Source: Clostridia bacterium (lineage in GTDB: Bacteria; Bacillota; Clostridia; Oscillospirales; Acutalibacteraceae). Taken from it: 64,000 bases of DNA. Position numbers and translations under genes: made by a program. How positions within the stretch are numbered: position 1 is the stretch's first letter; every line of letters begins with the position of its first letter. Shown piece by piece: positions 45,299-53,213 of the stretch. The DNA lies in NCBI GenBank assembly GCA_017397125.1, contig JAFQKB010000052.1:1-64000 (forward strand), in the 5' to 3' direction. Under the pieces are notes generated by a model. It was not told the origin of the DNA. It saw nothing but the letters and a program-made list of their open reading frames with translations, and did not search any database.

Positions 45299-45323
45299 CA
45301 GCGGTCTTTTATGTCCGCTGCTA
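45299..45323 (+). terminator. Weak hairpin between feoA and feoB
   Basis: GCAGCGG pairs with CCGCTGC, followed by a short T-containing tail. It may be an attenuator or partial terminator. Confidence 0.5.
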
Positions 45324-45337
45324 TTCTTTCCACTGGT

Positions 45338-45355
45338 GGTTAGCACAGGGTAACC
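45338..45355 (+). promoter_or_regulatory. Second DtxR-like operator upstream of feoB
   Basis: GGTTAGC-ACAG-GGTAACC repeats the half-sites found before feoA. No clear promoter overlaps it, so it could act as a roadblock or mark a weak internal promoter. Confidence 0.6.
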
Positions 45356-45404
45356 GCCGCGTGATTTGGATTTATTGTGTTCTATGTTAGAAGGAGTATA
45401 AGCT

Positions 45405-47447
45405 ATGAGAATCGCATTAGCAGGGAACCCTAACAGCGGCAAGACCACCATGTACAATGCCCTGACCGGGCGCAACGAAAAGGTGGGCAACTGGGCCGGT
45501 GTTACGGTGGAGAAAAAAGAGAATCCCATCAAGAAGAGTTTTTGCGATGGGGGAGAGACTCTCATCGCGGTGGACCTGCCCGGCGCCTATTCCATGTCTC
45601 CCTTCACCTCAGAGGAGAGCATCACCAGTGACTATGTGAAGAATGAGAAGCCGGATGCGATCATCAACATTGTAGATGCCACCAATCTGAGCCGCAGCCT
45701 GTTTTTCACCACCCAGTTGCTGGAGCTGGGTGTTCCCATGGTAGTGGCGCTCAACAAGAGCGACATCAACGAGAAAAAAGAGACCAACGTGGACGCGGCT
45801 TCCCTGTCCGAAAAGCTGGGCTGCCCGGTGGTGGAGACGGTGTCCACCAATGCCGGCGGACTGAAAGAACTGGTGCGGATCGCTGTCGGTCAGTACGGCA
45901 AAAGGCAGAAGGCACCCTATCAGCAGGGTGCGATCGACGTTACCGATAAGCAGGCCGTTATACAGGCGGATCGCCGCCGATTTGAGTTTGTCAACGGTAT
46001 TGTGGCGCAGGTGGAGACCCGCAAGATCCTCACCAAGCAGCACAACCGCCAGGACGATATCGACAATGTGATCACCAACCCGGTCATCGGTCTTTTGATC
46101 TTTGCGGTGGTGATGTTCCTGGTGTTCCAGATCTCCCAGGCGTGGGTTGGCCCCTGGATCGCCGAGGGATATGAGTTTAAGAACGGTTTCACGATTCCTG
46201 GTCTGGTGACCCTCATCGATATGTTCAAGGAGTGGGTGGCCGGTCTGCTGGAGGGGGCTAATCCCTTCCTTTCCGCTCTGCTGGTGGAGGGTATCATCGG
46301 CGGTGTCAGCGCCGTGGTCGGCTTTCTGCCGCTGGTGATGGTCATGTATTTCCTCATTGCTCTGCTGGAGGATTGCGGCTATATGGCCCGTGCCACGGTA
46401 GTGCTGGATCCCATCTTCAAAAAAGTGGGTCTGTCCGGTAAGTCGGTCATTCCTTTTGTCATCGGCACCGGCTGCGCCATCCCCGGCGTTATGGCCTGCC
46501 GCACCATCCGCAATGAGCGGGAGCGCAACGCTACCGCTATGCTGGCTCCGTTTATGCCCTGTGGCGCCAAGTTGCCGGTTATCGCTCTGTTTGCCGGCGT
46601 ATTCTTTGACAACGCCTCTTGGGTGGGCACTCTGATGTATTTTGTGGGCATTGCGCTCATTCTGGTGGGCGCTCTGCTGGTGAATAAGATCGCCGGTTAT
46701 AAGAATCGCAAGTCCTTCTTCATCATGGAGCTGCCGGAGTATAAGGCGCCCAGCATTAAGCGTGCGGCGCTGTCTATGCTGTCCCGTGGTTGGGCGTACA
46801 TTGTCAAGGCCGGCACCATCATCCTGCTGTGCAATGCGGTGGTGTATCTGATGCAGTCCTTTGATTGGTCCTTCTCGCTGGTGACAGAGGATGCTGCGGA
46901 CACCTCCATCCTGGCCAGCATCGCTAAACCCATCTCGCTGCTGCTGATCCCCATCGGTGTCAAGGCGTGGCAGATGGCGGCTGCGGCTGTCACCGGTTTC
47001 ATTGCTAAGGAGAACGTGGTGGGCACCCTGGCCGTGTGCTATGGCATCTCCAACCTGGTGGATACCGACGCGCTGGAGCTGATGGAGGGCGCCGGCGCCA
47101 GCGTGGCTGCGGTGCTGGATATTTCCGCTGTGGCGGCGCTTGCCTATCTGATGTTTAATCTGTTCACACCCCCTTGCTTTGCCGCAATTGGTGCCATGAA
47201 CGCCGAGATCCGGGATAAGAAGTGGCTGTGGGGCGGCATTGCCCTGCAGCTGGGCACCGGCTATACCCTGGCCTTCCTGGTGTACCAGATCGGTACCCTG
47301 ATCACCACCGGTCAGCCGGGCACCGGCTCCCTGCCGGGTCTGGCGGCGGTGTTGGTGATGATCGCCATTGTGGTGTATCTGTGTGTCCGTGCTGATCAAA
47401 AGATTAAGAAAGAGTATACGGTCCAAAAAACGACCGTGGGTAGGTAA
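45405..47447 (+). CDS. feoB: Ferrous iron transporter FeoB
   Basis: A 680-residue membrane protein importing Fe(II). The N-terminal G domain shows GNPNSGKTT (G1), DLPGAYS (G3) and NKSD (G4); a helical linker follows, then the membrane domain with the Gate motifs GTGCAIPGVMACR and PFMPCGAKLPV and a second gate near the C-terminus (TPPCFAAIGAM). GGAGTATAAGCT precedes the ATG. A Cys-rich small membrane protein gene begins 3 nt after the stop. Confidence 0.96.
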   Translation: MRIALAGNPNSGKTTMYNALTGRNEKVGNWAGVTVEKKENPIKKSFCDGGETLIAVDLPGAYSMSPFTSEESITSDYVKNEKPDAIINIVDATNLSRSLFFTTQLLELGVPMVVALNKSDINEKKETNVDAASLSEKLGCPVVETVSTNAGGLKELVRIAVGQYGKRQKAPYQQGAIDVTDKQAVIQADRRRFEFVNGIVAQVETRKILTKQHNRQDDIDNVITNPVIGLLIFAVVMFLVFQISQAWVGPWIAEGYEFKNGFTIPGLVTLIDMFKEWVAGLLEGANPFLSALLVEGIIGGVSAVVGFLPLVMVMYFLIALLEDCGYMARATVVLDPIFKKVGLSGKSVIPFVIGTGCAIPGVMACRTIRNERERNATAMLAPFMPCGAKLPVIALFAGVFFDNASWVGTLMYFVGIALILVGALLVNKIAGYKNRKSFFIMELPEYKAPSIKRAALSMLSRGWAYIVKAGTIILLCNAVVYLMQSFDWSFSLVTEDAADTSILASIAKPISLLLIPIGVKAWQMAAAAVTGFIAKENVVGTLAVCYGISNLVDTDALELMEGAGASVAAVLDISAVAALAYLMFNLFTPPCFAAIGAMNAEIRDKKWLWGGIALQLGTGYTLAFLVYQIGTLITTGQPGTGSLPGLAAVLVMIAIVVYLCVRADQKIKKEYTVQKTTVGR

Positions 47448-47450
47448 AGT

Positions 47451-47627
47451 ATGACGACGATTGACTATATTATTGTTGCTGTGCTCTTGTTGGTGGTTGG
47501 CGTGGCTGTTTGGTATGTGGTCAAATCCAAAAAGAGCGGCAAAAAGTGCATCGGCTGTCCGGATGGTTGCTGTCCCAACCGGGGGGATGGATCCTCCTGC
47601 ACCTGCGGATGTCACAAGGAAAAATAA
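47451..47627 (+). CDS. FeoB-associated Cys-rich membrane protein
   Basis: A 58-residue protein with one N-terminal membrane helix (IIVAVLLLVVGVAVWYVV) and a Cys-rich tail (KCIGCPDGCC, CTCGCH) of the PF12669 type that follows feoB in many Firmicutes. The cysteines could bind iron or pass it on at the membrane. It begins 3 nt after the feoB stop and is followed by a terminator, so it is the last gene of the operon. Confidence 0.85.
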   Translation: MTTIDYIIVAVLLLVVGVAVWYVVKSKKSGKKCIGCPDGCCPNRGDGSSCTCGCHKEK

Positions 47628-47638
47628 TCGGATACATA

Positions 47639-47675
47639 AGGCGGTCGACGGCTTTAGCTGTCGACCGCTTTTTAT
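47639..47675 (+). terminator. Intrinsic terminator of the feo operon
   Basis: GCGGTCGAC pairs with GTCGACCGC around GGCTTTAGCT, followed by TTTTTAT. Confidence 0.9.
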
Positions 47676-47684
47676 ATGGGCAAG

Positions 47685-47714
47685 GTCATATCCTATGGCG
47701 TAGGCGCATATATT
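47685..47714 (+). promoter_or_regulatory. Sigma-E-type (mother-cell) promoter
   Basis: GTCATATC at 47685-47692 and CATATATT at 47707-47714, 14 bp apart, resemble the sigma-E consensus (ATATT, CATACAnT). It lies 25 bp before the SipL-like gene. Confidence 0.5.
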
Positions 47715-47739
47715 CTCTTGAAAGCAAAGGAGTGAGAGT

Positions 47740-49266
47740 ATGGATAATCTGCTGAAGAAACAAACGATCAGCGTATCCCATTATGCCCTGGACTGTCAGG
47801 AGGAGTGTGCCATAAGCGGCGATTATACCCTGCCGGAGTATTGCCCGGACGTGGCCACTGTACTCAAGTGCCTGGTCACACCACGGGTGCAGAACCGCCA
47901 GTGGAGCGGTGAACAGCTGCTGGTGGACGGTGTGGCGGCGGTGCGGGTGCTGTATCTGGATGAAGAGCGGCGGTGCCTGCGGGAGGCGGAATTTACGCAG
48001 CCGTTTTCCTGCACTATGCGTACCGAGGGTCGCGTGGATGCGGTGCCGGCGGCGCTGGAGTTGTCCACAAAATACGTCAATTGCCGGGCGGTGGGTCCCC
48101 GCCGCCTGGAGGTGCGCGGTGCCATCGCTCTGTCCGCCCGGGCAGAGTGTGCGGTGGACAGCGAGTTTACTCTGGCATCTGAGGATCCTCACCTGTACAC
48201 CCGGTGTGAGACGGCTGCTTTTGATACGCCCGTGGGCTCGTCGGAAAAGGTGCTGGCCATCAGCGAGTCCCTGGATTTTCCGGAGACGCTGCCGCCGGCA
48301 GAGATGCTGCTGGGTGGCGATTGCCGTGCCGCCATTCGTGAGTGCAGGGTGCTCACCGGAAAAGCCATCGTAAAGGGACAGGTGTATTTTCATCAGTTAT
48401 ACACCGACGACCTGAATGCCGGTACCACCCATTGCCTGGATTTTGCGGTGCCCTTCAGCCAGATTTTGGATGTCGATGGGGCAGAGGACGGCCAGCCCCA
48501 TACGGCCCACGTACTGCTATTGTCAGACACCGAGCGCTGCACGGTGGGGCCGGACGGAGAAAACTCTGTACTGGAGGTGACGGCAAAGCTGTTGGTGCAG
48601 TTTCGGGCCTATCGCCGCTGCGAGGTGCCGCTATTGCTAGATGCATACCATGGGCGTTGTCCGGTCACGGTGGATACCCGGGACGTGTCTCTGCGTGCGC
48701 ATATGGGGTGCCGTTGGGAGAATACGGTGCTGCCGATGCAGCTGGAGCTGCCTGCCGGCGTATTGCAGGAGATATTGGACGTGTGGGCGCAGCCCCAGGG
48801 GCTGGATAATTGCTGCGAAAAAGGCACGGCCTGCATCAGCGGTCGGCTGCTGGTGTGTATGTTGGTCCGGGATGGAGATGGCCAGATTGCCTATTACGAG
48901 CGTCCGGAGGAGTATCGGCTGGAATATCCCTGTAGCGGCAACCATCTACAGGCACAGGTGACGGTGACAGAGCTACATTATCGTGTGGTGGACAACAATC
49001 TGGAACTCAAGGTAACATTGTGTGTTGCGCTGGAAATGGGGCAGCATACAACCCGCCGGATGATACAGAACGTGCGGCTGCACCAGGACGCGCCTTATGG
49101 AGAGCAGCGCGCTACCACCCTTTTATATTATGCGCAGCCGGGTGAAGAGTTGTGGGAGATCGGTCGCAAGTGTCACACCTCTCCGGACTGGATCCGGCAG
49201 GAGAATGACCTATCCGGTGACCGCCTGGGCCAGTCCTCTGTGCTGATCGTTCCCATTGTGTCCTGA
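47740..49266 (+). CDS. SipL-like spore morphogenetic protein (SPOCS/DUF3794 with LysM)
   Basis: A 508-residue protein with an N-terminal region typical of DUF3794/SPOCS proteins (CAISGDYTLPEYCPDVATVL), several SPOCS beta-domains and a C-terminal LysM (PGEELWEIGRKCHTSPDWI). In Clostridioides difficile the same architecture defines SipL, which uses its LysM to bind SpoIVA on the forespore surface and start coat assembly. A sigma-E-like promoter precedes it, which fits the mother cell. The start follows AAGGAGTGAG. Confidence 0.85.
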   Translation: MDNLLKKQTISVSHYALDCQEECAISGDYTLPEYCPDVATVLKCLVTPRVQNRQWSGEQLLVDGVAAVRVLYLDEERRCLREAEFTQPFSCTMRTEGRVDAVPAALELSTKYVNCRAVGPRRLEVRGAIALSARAECAVDSEFTLASEDPHLYTRCETAAFDTPVGSSEKVLAISESLDFPETLPPAEMLLGGDCRAAIRECRVLTGKAIVKGQVYFHQLYTDDLNAGTTHCLDFAVPFSQILDVDGAEDGQPHTAHVLLLSDTERCTVGPDGENSVLEVTAKLLVQFRAYRRCEVPLLLDAYHGRCPVTVDTRDVSLRAHMGCRWENTVLPMQLELPAGVLQEILDVWAQPQGLDNCCEKGTACISGRLLVCMLVRDGDGQIAYYERPEEYRLEYPCSGNHLQAQVTVTELHYRVVDNNLELKVTLCVALEMGQHTTRRMIQNVRLHQDAPYGEQRATTLLYYAQPGEELWEIGRKCHTSPDWIRQENDLSGDRLGQSSVLIVPIVS

Positions 49267-49276
49267 TAATGAAAGA

Positions 49277-49306
49277 AGCCGCCGTTCCCGTGGGAGCGGC
49301 GGCTCT
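49277..49306 (+). terminator. Intrinsic terminator
   Basis: AGCCGCCGTTCCC pairs with GGGAGCGGCGGCT with a T-containing tail, between the converging SipL-like and mscL genes. Confidence 0.8.
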
Positions 49307-49318
49307 TGTATGTAAGGA

Positions 49319-49735
49319 TTACAGCTCGGAGGTGCAGTGAGCGCAGCGGGTGGCCTCGATGGCGATCTCGCTCTTGCAATAGGGGCAGACCTTGGTGGTG
49401 GGGGCGGCGGGAGCCTCATCTTTTTCTTCTTTCTTCTTACCGATGCTGTGCAGCACGTTCATCAGCTTAATGATGGTGAACAGCACCACCGCAATGATGA
49501 AGAAATTGAGGACGGCCATGATGAAGGCACCGTACTGGAAGGTGACGTCGTTGATGGTAAAGGCCAGATCGCTGAAATTACGGCTGAAAATGATGCCGAT
49601 GAGAGGGGAGATGATGTTGGCAACCAAGGCATCCACGATGGCCTTAAAGGCGGCGCCGATCATGATACCGACAGCCATATCCACAACGTTCCCTCGGTTA
49701 ATAAAATCTCTGAATTCGCCAATGATCTTTTTCAA
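49319..49735 (-). CDS. mscL: Large-conductance mechanosensitive channel with C-terminal zinc ribbon
   Basis: A 138-residue channel that opens on hypo-osmotic shock. The N-terminal amphipathic helix and first membrane segment (GEFRDFINRGNVVDMAVGI) and the second segment are typical MscL. The start is a TTG at 49735, nine bases after AAGGAG; the in-frame TTG 49744 touches that site. The last 25 residues, CPYC and CAHC with spacing for zinc, are an addition absent from classical MscL, whose C-terminus is a helical bundle. Confidence 0.92.
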   Translation of the reverse strand: MKKIIGEFRDFINRGNVVDMAVGIMIGAAFKAIVDALVANIISPLIGIIFSRNFSDLAFTINDVTFQYGAFIMAVLNFFIIAVVLFTIIKLMNVLHSIGKKKEEKDEAPAAPTTKVCPYCKSEIAIEATRCAHCTSEL

Positions 49736-49764
49736 TGGAAACAACTCCTTCGTGATTTTTTATC

Positions 49765-49773
49765 ATTATAGCA
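49765..49773 (-). promoter_or_regulatory. Extended -10 promoter of mscL
   Basis: On the minus strand TGcTATAAT lies 30 bp before the start codon; no good -35 is visible. Confidence 0.6.
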
Positions 49774-49802
49774 CATTAAAACATAAAAAGCCATACAAAT
49801 GC

Positions 49803-49837
49803 AAAAAAAGTCGAAAAACAAGTTTTTGACTTTTTTT
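49803..49837. terminator. Bidirectional terminator after degV
   Basis: AAAAAAAGTCGAAAAAC pairs with GTTTTTGACTTTTTTT. It ends the minus-strand degV transcript before mscL. Confidence 0.8.
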
Positions 49838-49850
49838 GCAAAACAGTGTA

Positions 49851-50738
49851 TTAGTTTTCGCGTTTGGAGCCCCAGAAGAACAGGGCAACCGTACCGGGAC
49901 CGGTGTGGCATCCGATGGTGGTGCCGATGTTGTAGATGCCCACTTTTCCATTGAGCAGCGGAAAGTGCTTTTCTATTTCGTCGGCCACCTGACGGGCGTT
50001 TTCCTCACAGGCGGAGTGGGAGATGAAGCACTTTCCGTCGTAATCGTGGCCGTCACGCACGTGCTCCTCCATCTGATTGACCAGTTCTTTCAGAGATTTG
50101 GAGATGCCCCGGATCTTGAAGCGGGGGATGAGGTGGCCGTTGTTGTCCATATTCAGCACCGGGCAGATCTTCAGTGCCGTGCCAAACCAGCCGGCCGCCC
50201 TGGTGATGCGGCCGCCTTTAACAAACCAGGTCAGGTCGCTGGCGGTGAACCAGTGATGCATATCCAGCTTGTGTTCCTCGATCCACTGATACAGAGTGTC
50301 GATGTCCGCGCCGGTATCGCGCATGTCCGCCAGGGTCTCTACGATCAACCCCACGCCGGCAGAAGCACCCAGAGTGTCCACCACATACAGCTTGCGCTCC
50401 GGGTATTTTTCTCGCAGCATTTCGGCGGCGATGCGGGCGGAATTATAAGAACCGGACAAGCCACTGGAAAGACACACGTGCAGGACGTCCTTACCCGCGG
50501 AAAGAAATCTATCAAAGTATTGTGTGAATTCTTCCACGTTGACCTGGGAGGTGCGCACCTCGGCGCCGGCAGCCATCGCCTTGTAAAAAGCCTCGGAGGA
50601 GATGGTCTGCCCCATATCGTCTGCACAGTCTTTACCGTCCATTGTGTAGTGAAAACTGACAAACGGGATACCCCGCTTCTCCAGATGGGCAGGGGAGAGG
50701 TCGGCGATGGAGCAACAGCTGAGAACGTATGAATTCAA
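49851..50738 (-). CDS. DegV-family fatty-acid-binding protein
   Basis: A 295-residue protein of the DegV fold, which binds a fatty acid for phosphorylation by the FakA kinase in Firmicutes. Typical segments are VLSCCSIADLSPAHL, HVCLSSGLSGSYNSA and VDTLGASAGVGL. No fakA gene is nearby. The start appears to be TTG at 50738, twelve bases after AAAGG. Confidence 0.9.
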   Translation of the reverse strand: MNSYVLSCCSIADLSPAHLEKRGIPFVSFHYTMDGKDCADDMGQTISSEAFYKAMAAGAEVRTSQVNVEEFTQYFDRFLSAGKDVLHVCLSSGLSGSYNSARIAAEMLREKYPERKLYVVDTLGASAGVGLIVETLADMRDTGADIDTLYQWIEEHKLDMHHWFTASDLTWFVKGGRITRAAGWFGTALKICPVLNMDNNGHLIPRFKIRGISKSLKELVNQMEEHVRDGHDYDGKCFISHSACEENARQVADEIEKHFPLLNGKVGIYNIGTTIGCHTGPGTVALFFWGSKREN

Positions 50739-50773
50739 AGAAAACGCAACCTTTCGTTCATTAAGATGTCTTT

Positions 50774-50802
50774 ATTATATCCCCGGATACAAAAAAAGTC
50801 AC
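50774..50802 (-). promoter_or_regulatory. Promoter of degV
   Basis: On the minus strand GTGACT (50802-50797) and TATAAT (50779-50774) are 17 bp apart. Confidence 0.65.
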
Positions 50803-50844
50803 CCCACCGGCGCCTAAACCAATTCTAATGATGAAAGGAGAGTG

Positions 50845-50908
50845 GTAGAGTCGAATTTTGCGGACTCTACTGCCGGTAGAGTCCTCTGCGAGGCGTCGTA
50901 AAAGCCTC
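50845..50908. repeat. Inverted and direct repeats in a divergent intergenic region
   Basis: GTAGAGTC (50845) pairs with GACTCTAC (50863), and GTAGAGTC occurs again at 50876. A GAGGC/GCCTC hairpin follows up to about 50908. The cluster sits between the divergent degV and XRE promoters and encodes no frame. Confidence 0.6.
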
Positions 50909-50937
50909 TTGCCAATTACAATCATATATGTTATACT
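50909..50937 (+). promoter_or_regulatory. Promoter of the XRE membrane regulator
   Basis: TTGCCA and TATACT are 17 bp apart. Confidence 0.8.
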
Positions 50938-51000
50938 ATGACTGTTCGGATAGCGGCATACGTTATCCGTGAATTGCATTTTTGTTCATCGAGGTGTGGG

Positions 51001-51600
51001 ATGGAAGAGCTGAAAATGATCATTGCCGGTAACATCGGTCAGCTTCGCCGTGAGGCGGGGATGACGCAGCTGGAGCTGGCAGAAGTGTTGAATTATTCGG
51101 ATAAGGCGGTGTCCAAATGGGAGCGCGGCGAGTCGATCCCGGATGTGGGTACACTAAAAGCCATTGCGGATCACTTTTCTGTATCGGTGGATTATTTGCT
51201 GCGGCCGGATCATCCTGTAGAGACTGAATACAAGCGGGAATACACCAAGCGGCAGCGGCGCAACCACTTGATTATCTCTGTGATGTGTTGTGTGCTGGTG
51301 TGGCTGGTCGTCTCCTTTATATACACCAGCATCAACGTGGCGTTGCCGGACGAGAGAAAGCTTTGGACGATATTTGTGTATGCGGTTCCGGCGACACTAA
51401 TTGTGCTACTGGTGTTCAATTGCATTTGGGGCAACCCTAGAATCAATTTTCCTATTATCTCTCTTCTTGTTTGGAGCGTGCTGGCGTGTGTGTTTGTAAC
51501 CTCGCTGGTGTTTTTTGATTACAATATGTGGCTCGTGTTTGTTATTGGTGTACCGGCTCAGATCATCGTCAGCCTGTGGTCCGGACTGCGCTATAAATGA
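51001..51600 (+). CDS. XRE-family regulator fused to a membrane domain
   Basis: A 199-residue protein. Residues about 8-62 are a Cro/CI-type helix-turn-helix (LRREAGMTQLELAEVLNYSD, VSKWERGESIPDV). A charged linker follows and then four hydrophobic segments. It is probably a membrane-bound one-component regulator, possibly responding to envelope or lipid signals. The start at 51001 is placed behind GAGGTGTGG and after the predicted transcript start at about 50944; the longer in-frame start at 50938 lies inside the promoter. Unknown regulon. Confidence 0.85.
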   Translation: MEELKMIIAGNIGQLRREAGMTQLELAEVLNYSDKAVSKWERGESIPDVGTLKAIADHFSVSVDYLLRPDHPVETEYKREYTKRQRRNHLIISVMCCVLVWLVVSFIYTSINVALPDERKLWTIFVYAVPATLIVLLVFNCIWGNPRINFPIISLLVWSVLACVFVTSLVFFDYNMWLVFVIGVPAQIIVSLWSGLRYK

Positions 51601-51603
51601 TAA

Positions 51604-51637
51604 CAAAACGCCTGCGGTAGCTACCGCAGGCGTTTTG
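51604..51637. terminator. Bidirectional terminator
   Basis: CAAAACGCCTGCGGTAG and its perfect complement form a hairpin between the converging XRE and O-antigen ligase-like genes. Confidence 0.92.
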
Positions 51638-51642
51638 TGCTG

Positions 51643-53031
51643 TTACGCGCTTTTTCTCTTTTTAAGGCGGGAGCGTATATGCCGGCGGACGCTGATGCCC
51701 CGGGCGGTGAATACTCGAACTGATTGCTCAGCTATGCCCAAAATGGTGATGAAACAGCACACCAGCCGGGGTGTGGTGAGAGGATAGTCCACCATACCAT
51801 GTAAAAGGAAGCAGACAGCGAAGCTCAGAATGGCGAACCCAACCCAGAAGGAGGCGCTGTAGCCGTTGCGCATCAATTCGATGGCATTCTTGACGGTCTT
51901 GAATCCCAGCAGCGCCATAATCGCCAGGGCGATGATGCCGCCCTCCAGCAAAATCTGCAGGACGATGTTGTGCGCATGGGGGAAGGAGAGACCGGCCTGC
52001 TCGAACAAAGCCCAGGTGGTGTCGGTGCCGGCACCGTATCCGAATAGAGGCCTCTCTAAGAAGCAGGTGATGGACTCGAACCACATTCTCCAGCGGTCGC
52101 CGACTGCGAATTCGGCGCCGGAATTGTTGATGATCTCCGAGGTGGTGATGGAGCCGCCGATGGAATCGATCACCCCGTCGGCAATGATGCCGCTGCTGGT
52201 GATGCCGCCACGGATGGAGAAAAGGCGATTGATCACCTCTTCTGGCAGGAACAGTATGGCGCTGATAACGTACAGGGACACGGCGGCAAAGCGATGCCGC
52301 AGATTGAGGAGGATCAGTCCCATCGCTAGCACAATCAGGGCAATATAACCACCGCGAGAGAAGGAGAATAGGATACCCGCAAAGGTAAGGAATAAGCAGA
52401 TGCGACTGAACATCCGCAGAGATTCGCGGCGCTCGATAAAGTTGAAGCACGCCACAAAGGGAGCTACCATCACCAGATATTGTGCCAGCATGTTGGGGTT
52501 GGGAAAGGTAGAATAGGCACGCAGATAATAATCCAATTGCGTAAACTTGAAAGGAATGTGCCGAAATACGATCTGGTCCAGCCAGTCCCAGGTGCTGCCG
52601 GTATTGCTTTCCAAAAAGAAGTTGAGACGATATTGGATACAGGCAATCAGCCCCACAATACCCGCCACAGCCGTGATGCACAGCAAAAAACCGTCCACAC
52701 GATCAGTGTCGGTCAGTAGATTGGCTACGATGAGATACACCACGAAGAAGAACCACCACATGATAGCGATGGCCGCAGACTGCAGCCGGTTTGAGCTGTA
52801 GATGCAGGAGAGGGTCATATAGCCGGCATATGCCAACAGCGCCTTTCCAATGAAACCGATGCGGATCTCCCGTGGGTTTTGCCGTAGGTCCTGCAGGGCA
52901 AACACGGCGGCTGCAATCACCAAAAAGAAACTGATGTATTCCGGAAATAGAGGGATTGCGGCGATCAGCAAAAGAGCGCGTTGATAGGGGTGCTTCAGGT
53001 CCTGGCCCAGTTCGTACAGATTCGCTTTCAT
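51643..53031 (-). CDS. O-antigen ligase-like (Wzy/WaaL superfamily) membrane protein
   Basis: A 462-residue polytopic membrane protein with about ten hydrophobic segments and the long extracellular loop and FPHAHN motif of the O-antigen ligase/polymerase family. In Gram-positives such proteins polymerise or attach surface glycans. No other capsule or wall-glycan genes lie nearby. ATG 53031 follows GGAGAGG; the longer in-frame start at 53094 would lie in the promoter. Confidence 0.87.
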   Translation of the reverse strand: MKANLYELGQDLKHPYQRALLLIAAIPLFPEYISFFLVIAAAVFALQDLRQNPREIRIGFIGKALLAYAGYMTLSCIYSSNRLQSAAIAIMWWFFFVVYLIVANLLTDTDRVDGFLLCITAVAGIVGLIACIQYRLNFFLESNTGSTWDWLDQIVFRHIPFKFTQLDYYLRAYSTFPNPNMLAQYLVMVAPFVACFNFIERRESLRMFSRICLFLTFAGILFSFSRGGYIALIVLAMGLILLNLRHRFAAVSLYVISAILFLPEEVINRLFSIRGGITSSGIIADGVIDSIGGSITTSEIINNSGAEFAVGDRWRMWFESITCFLERPLFGYGAGTDTTWALFEQAGLSFPHAHNIVLQILLEGGIIALAIMALLGFKTVKNAIELMRNGYSASFWVGFAILSFAVCFLLHGMVDYPLTTPRLVCCFITILGIAEQSVRVFTARGISVRRHIRSRLKKRKSA

Positions 53032-53065
53032 GCAGTCCTCTCCTTTCCCATAGTTTGCGATGGGT

Positions 53066-53115
53066 ACTATAGCATATTCTTGCTTTGGGTACAATAAAAG
53101 TTACAAAGTTGTAAC
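53066..53115 (-). promoter_or_regulatory. Promoter and palindromic operator of the O-antigen ligase-like gene
   Basis: On the minus strand TTGTAC (53094-53089) and TATAGT (53071-53066) are 17 bp apart. Directly upstream of the -35 lies the perfect palindrome GTTACAA-AG-TTGTAAC at 53100-53115, a likely regulator site. Confidence 0.75.
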
Positions 53116-53163
53116 CTTTTCTTAATGGTAAATAAAGGAACGTCTGCCGGGTGTTTTGGCGAC

Positions 53164-53200
53164 AAAAAAGCACCCCGCACCAGTGCTTGGTGCGGGGTGC
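53164..53200 (-). terminator. Intrinsic terminator of the glycolytic operon
   Basis: On the minus strand GCACCCCGCACC pairs with GGTGCGGGGTGC, followed by TTTTTT, 14 nt after the gpmI stop. Confidence 0.92.
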
Positions 53201-53213
53201 CTGTGCGTCTTTA

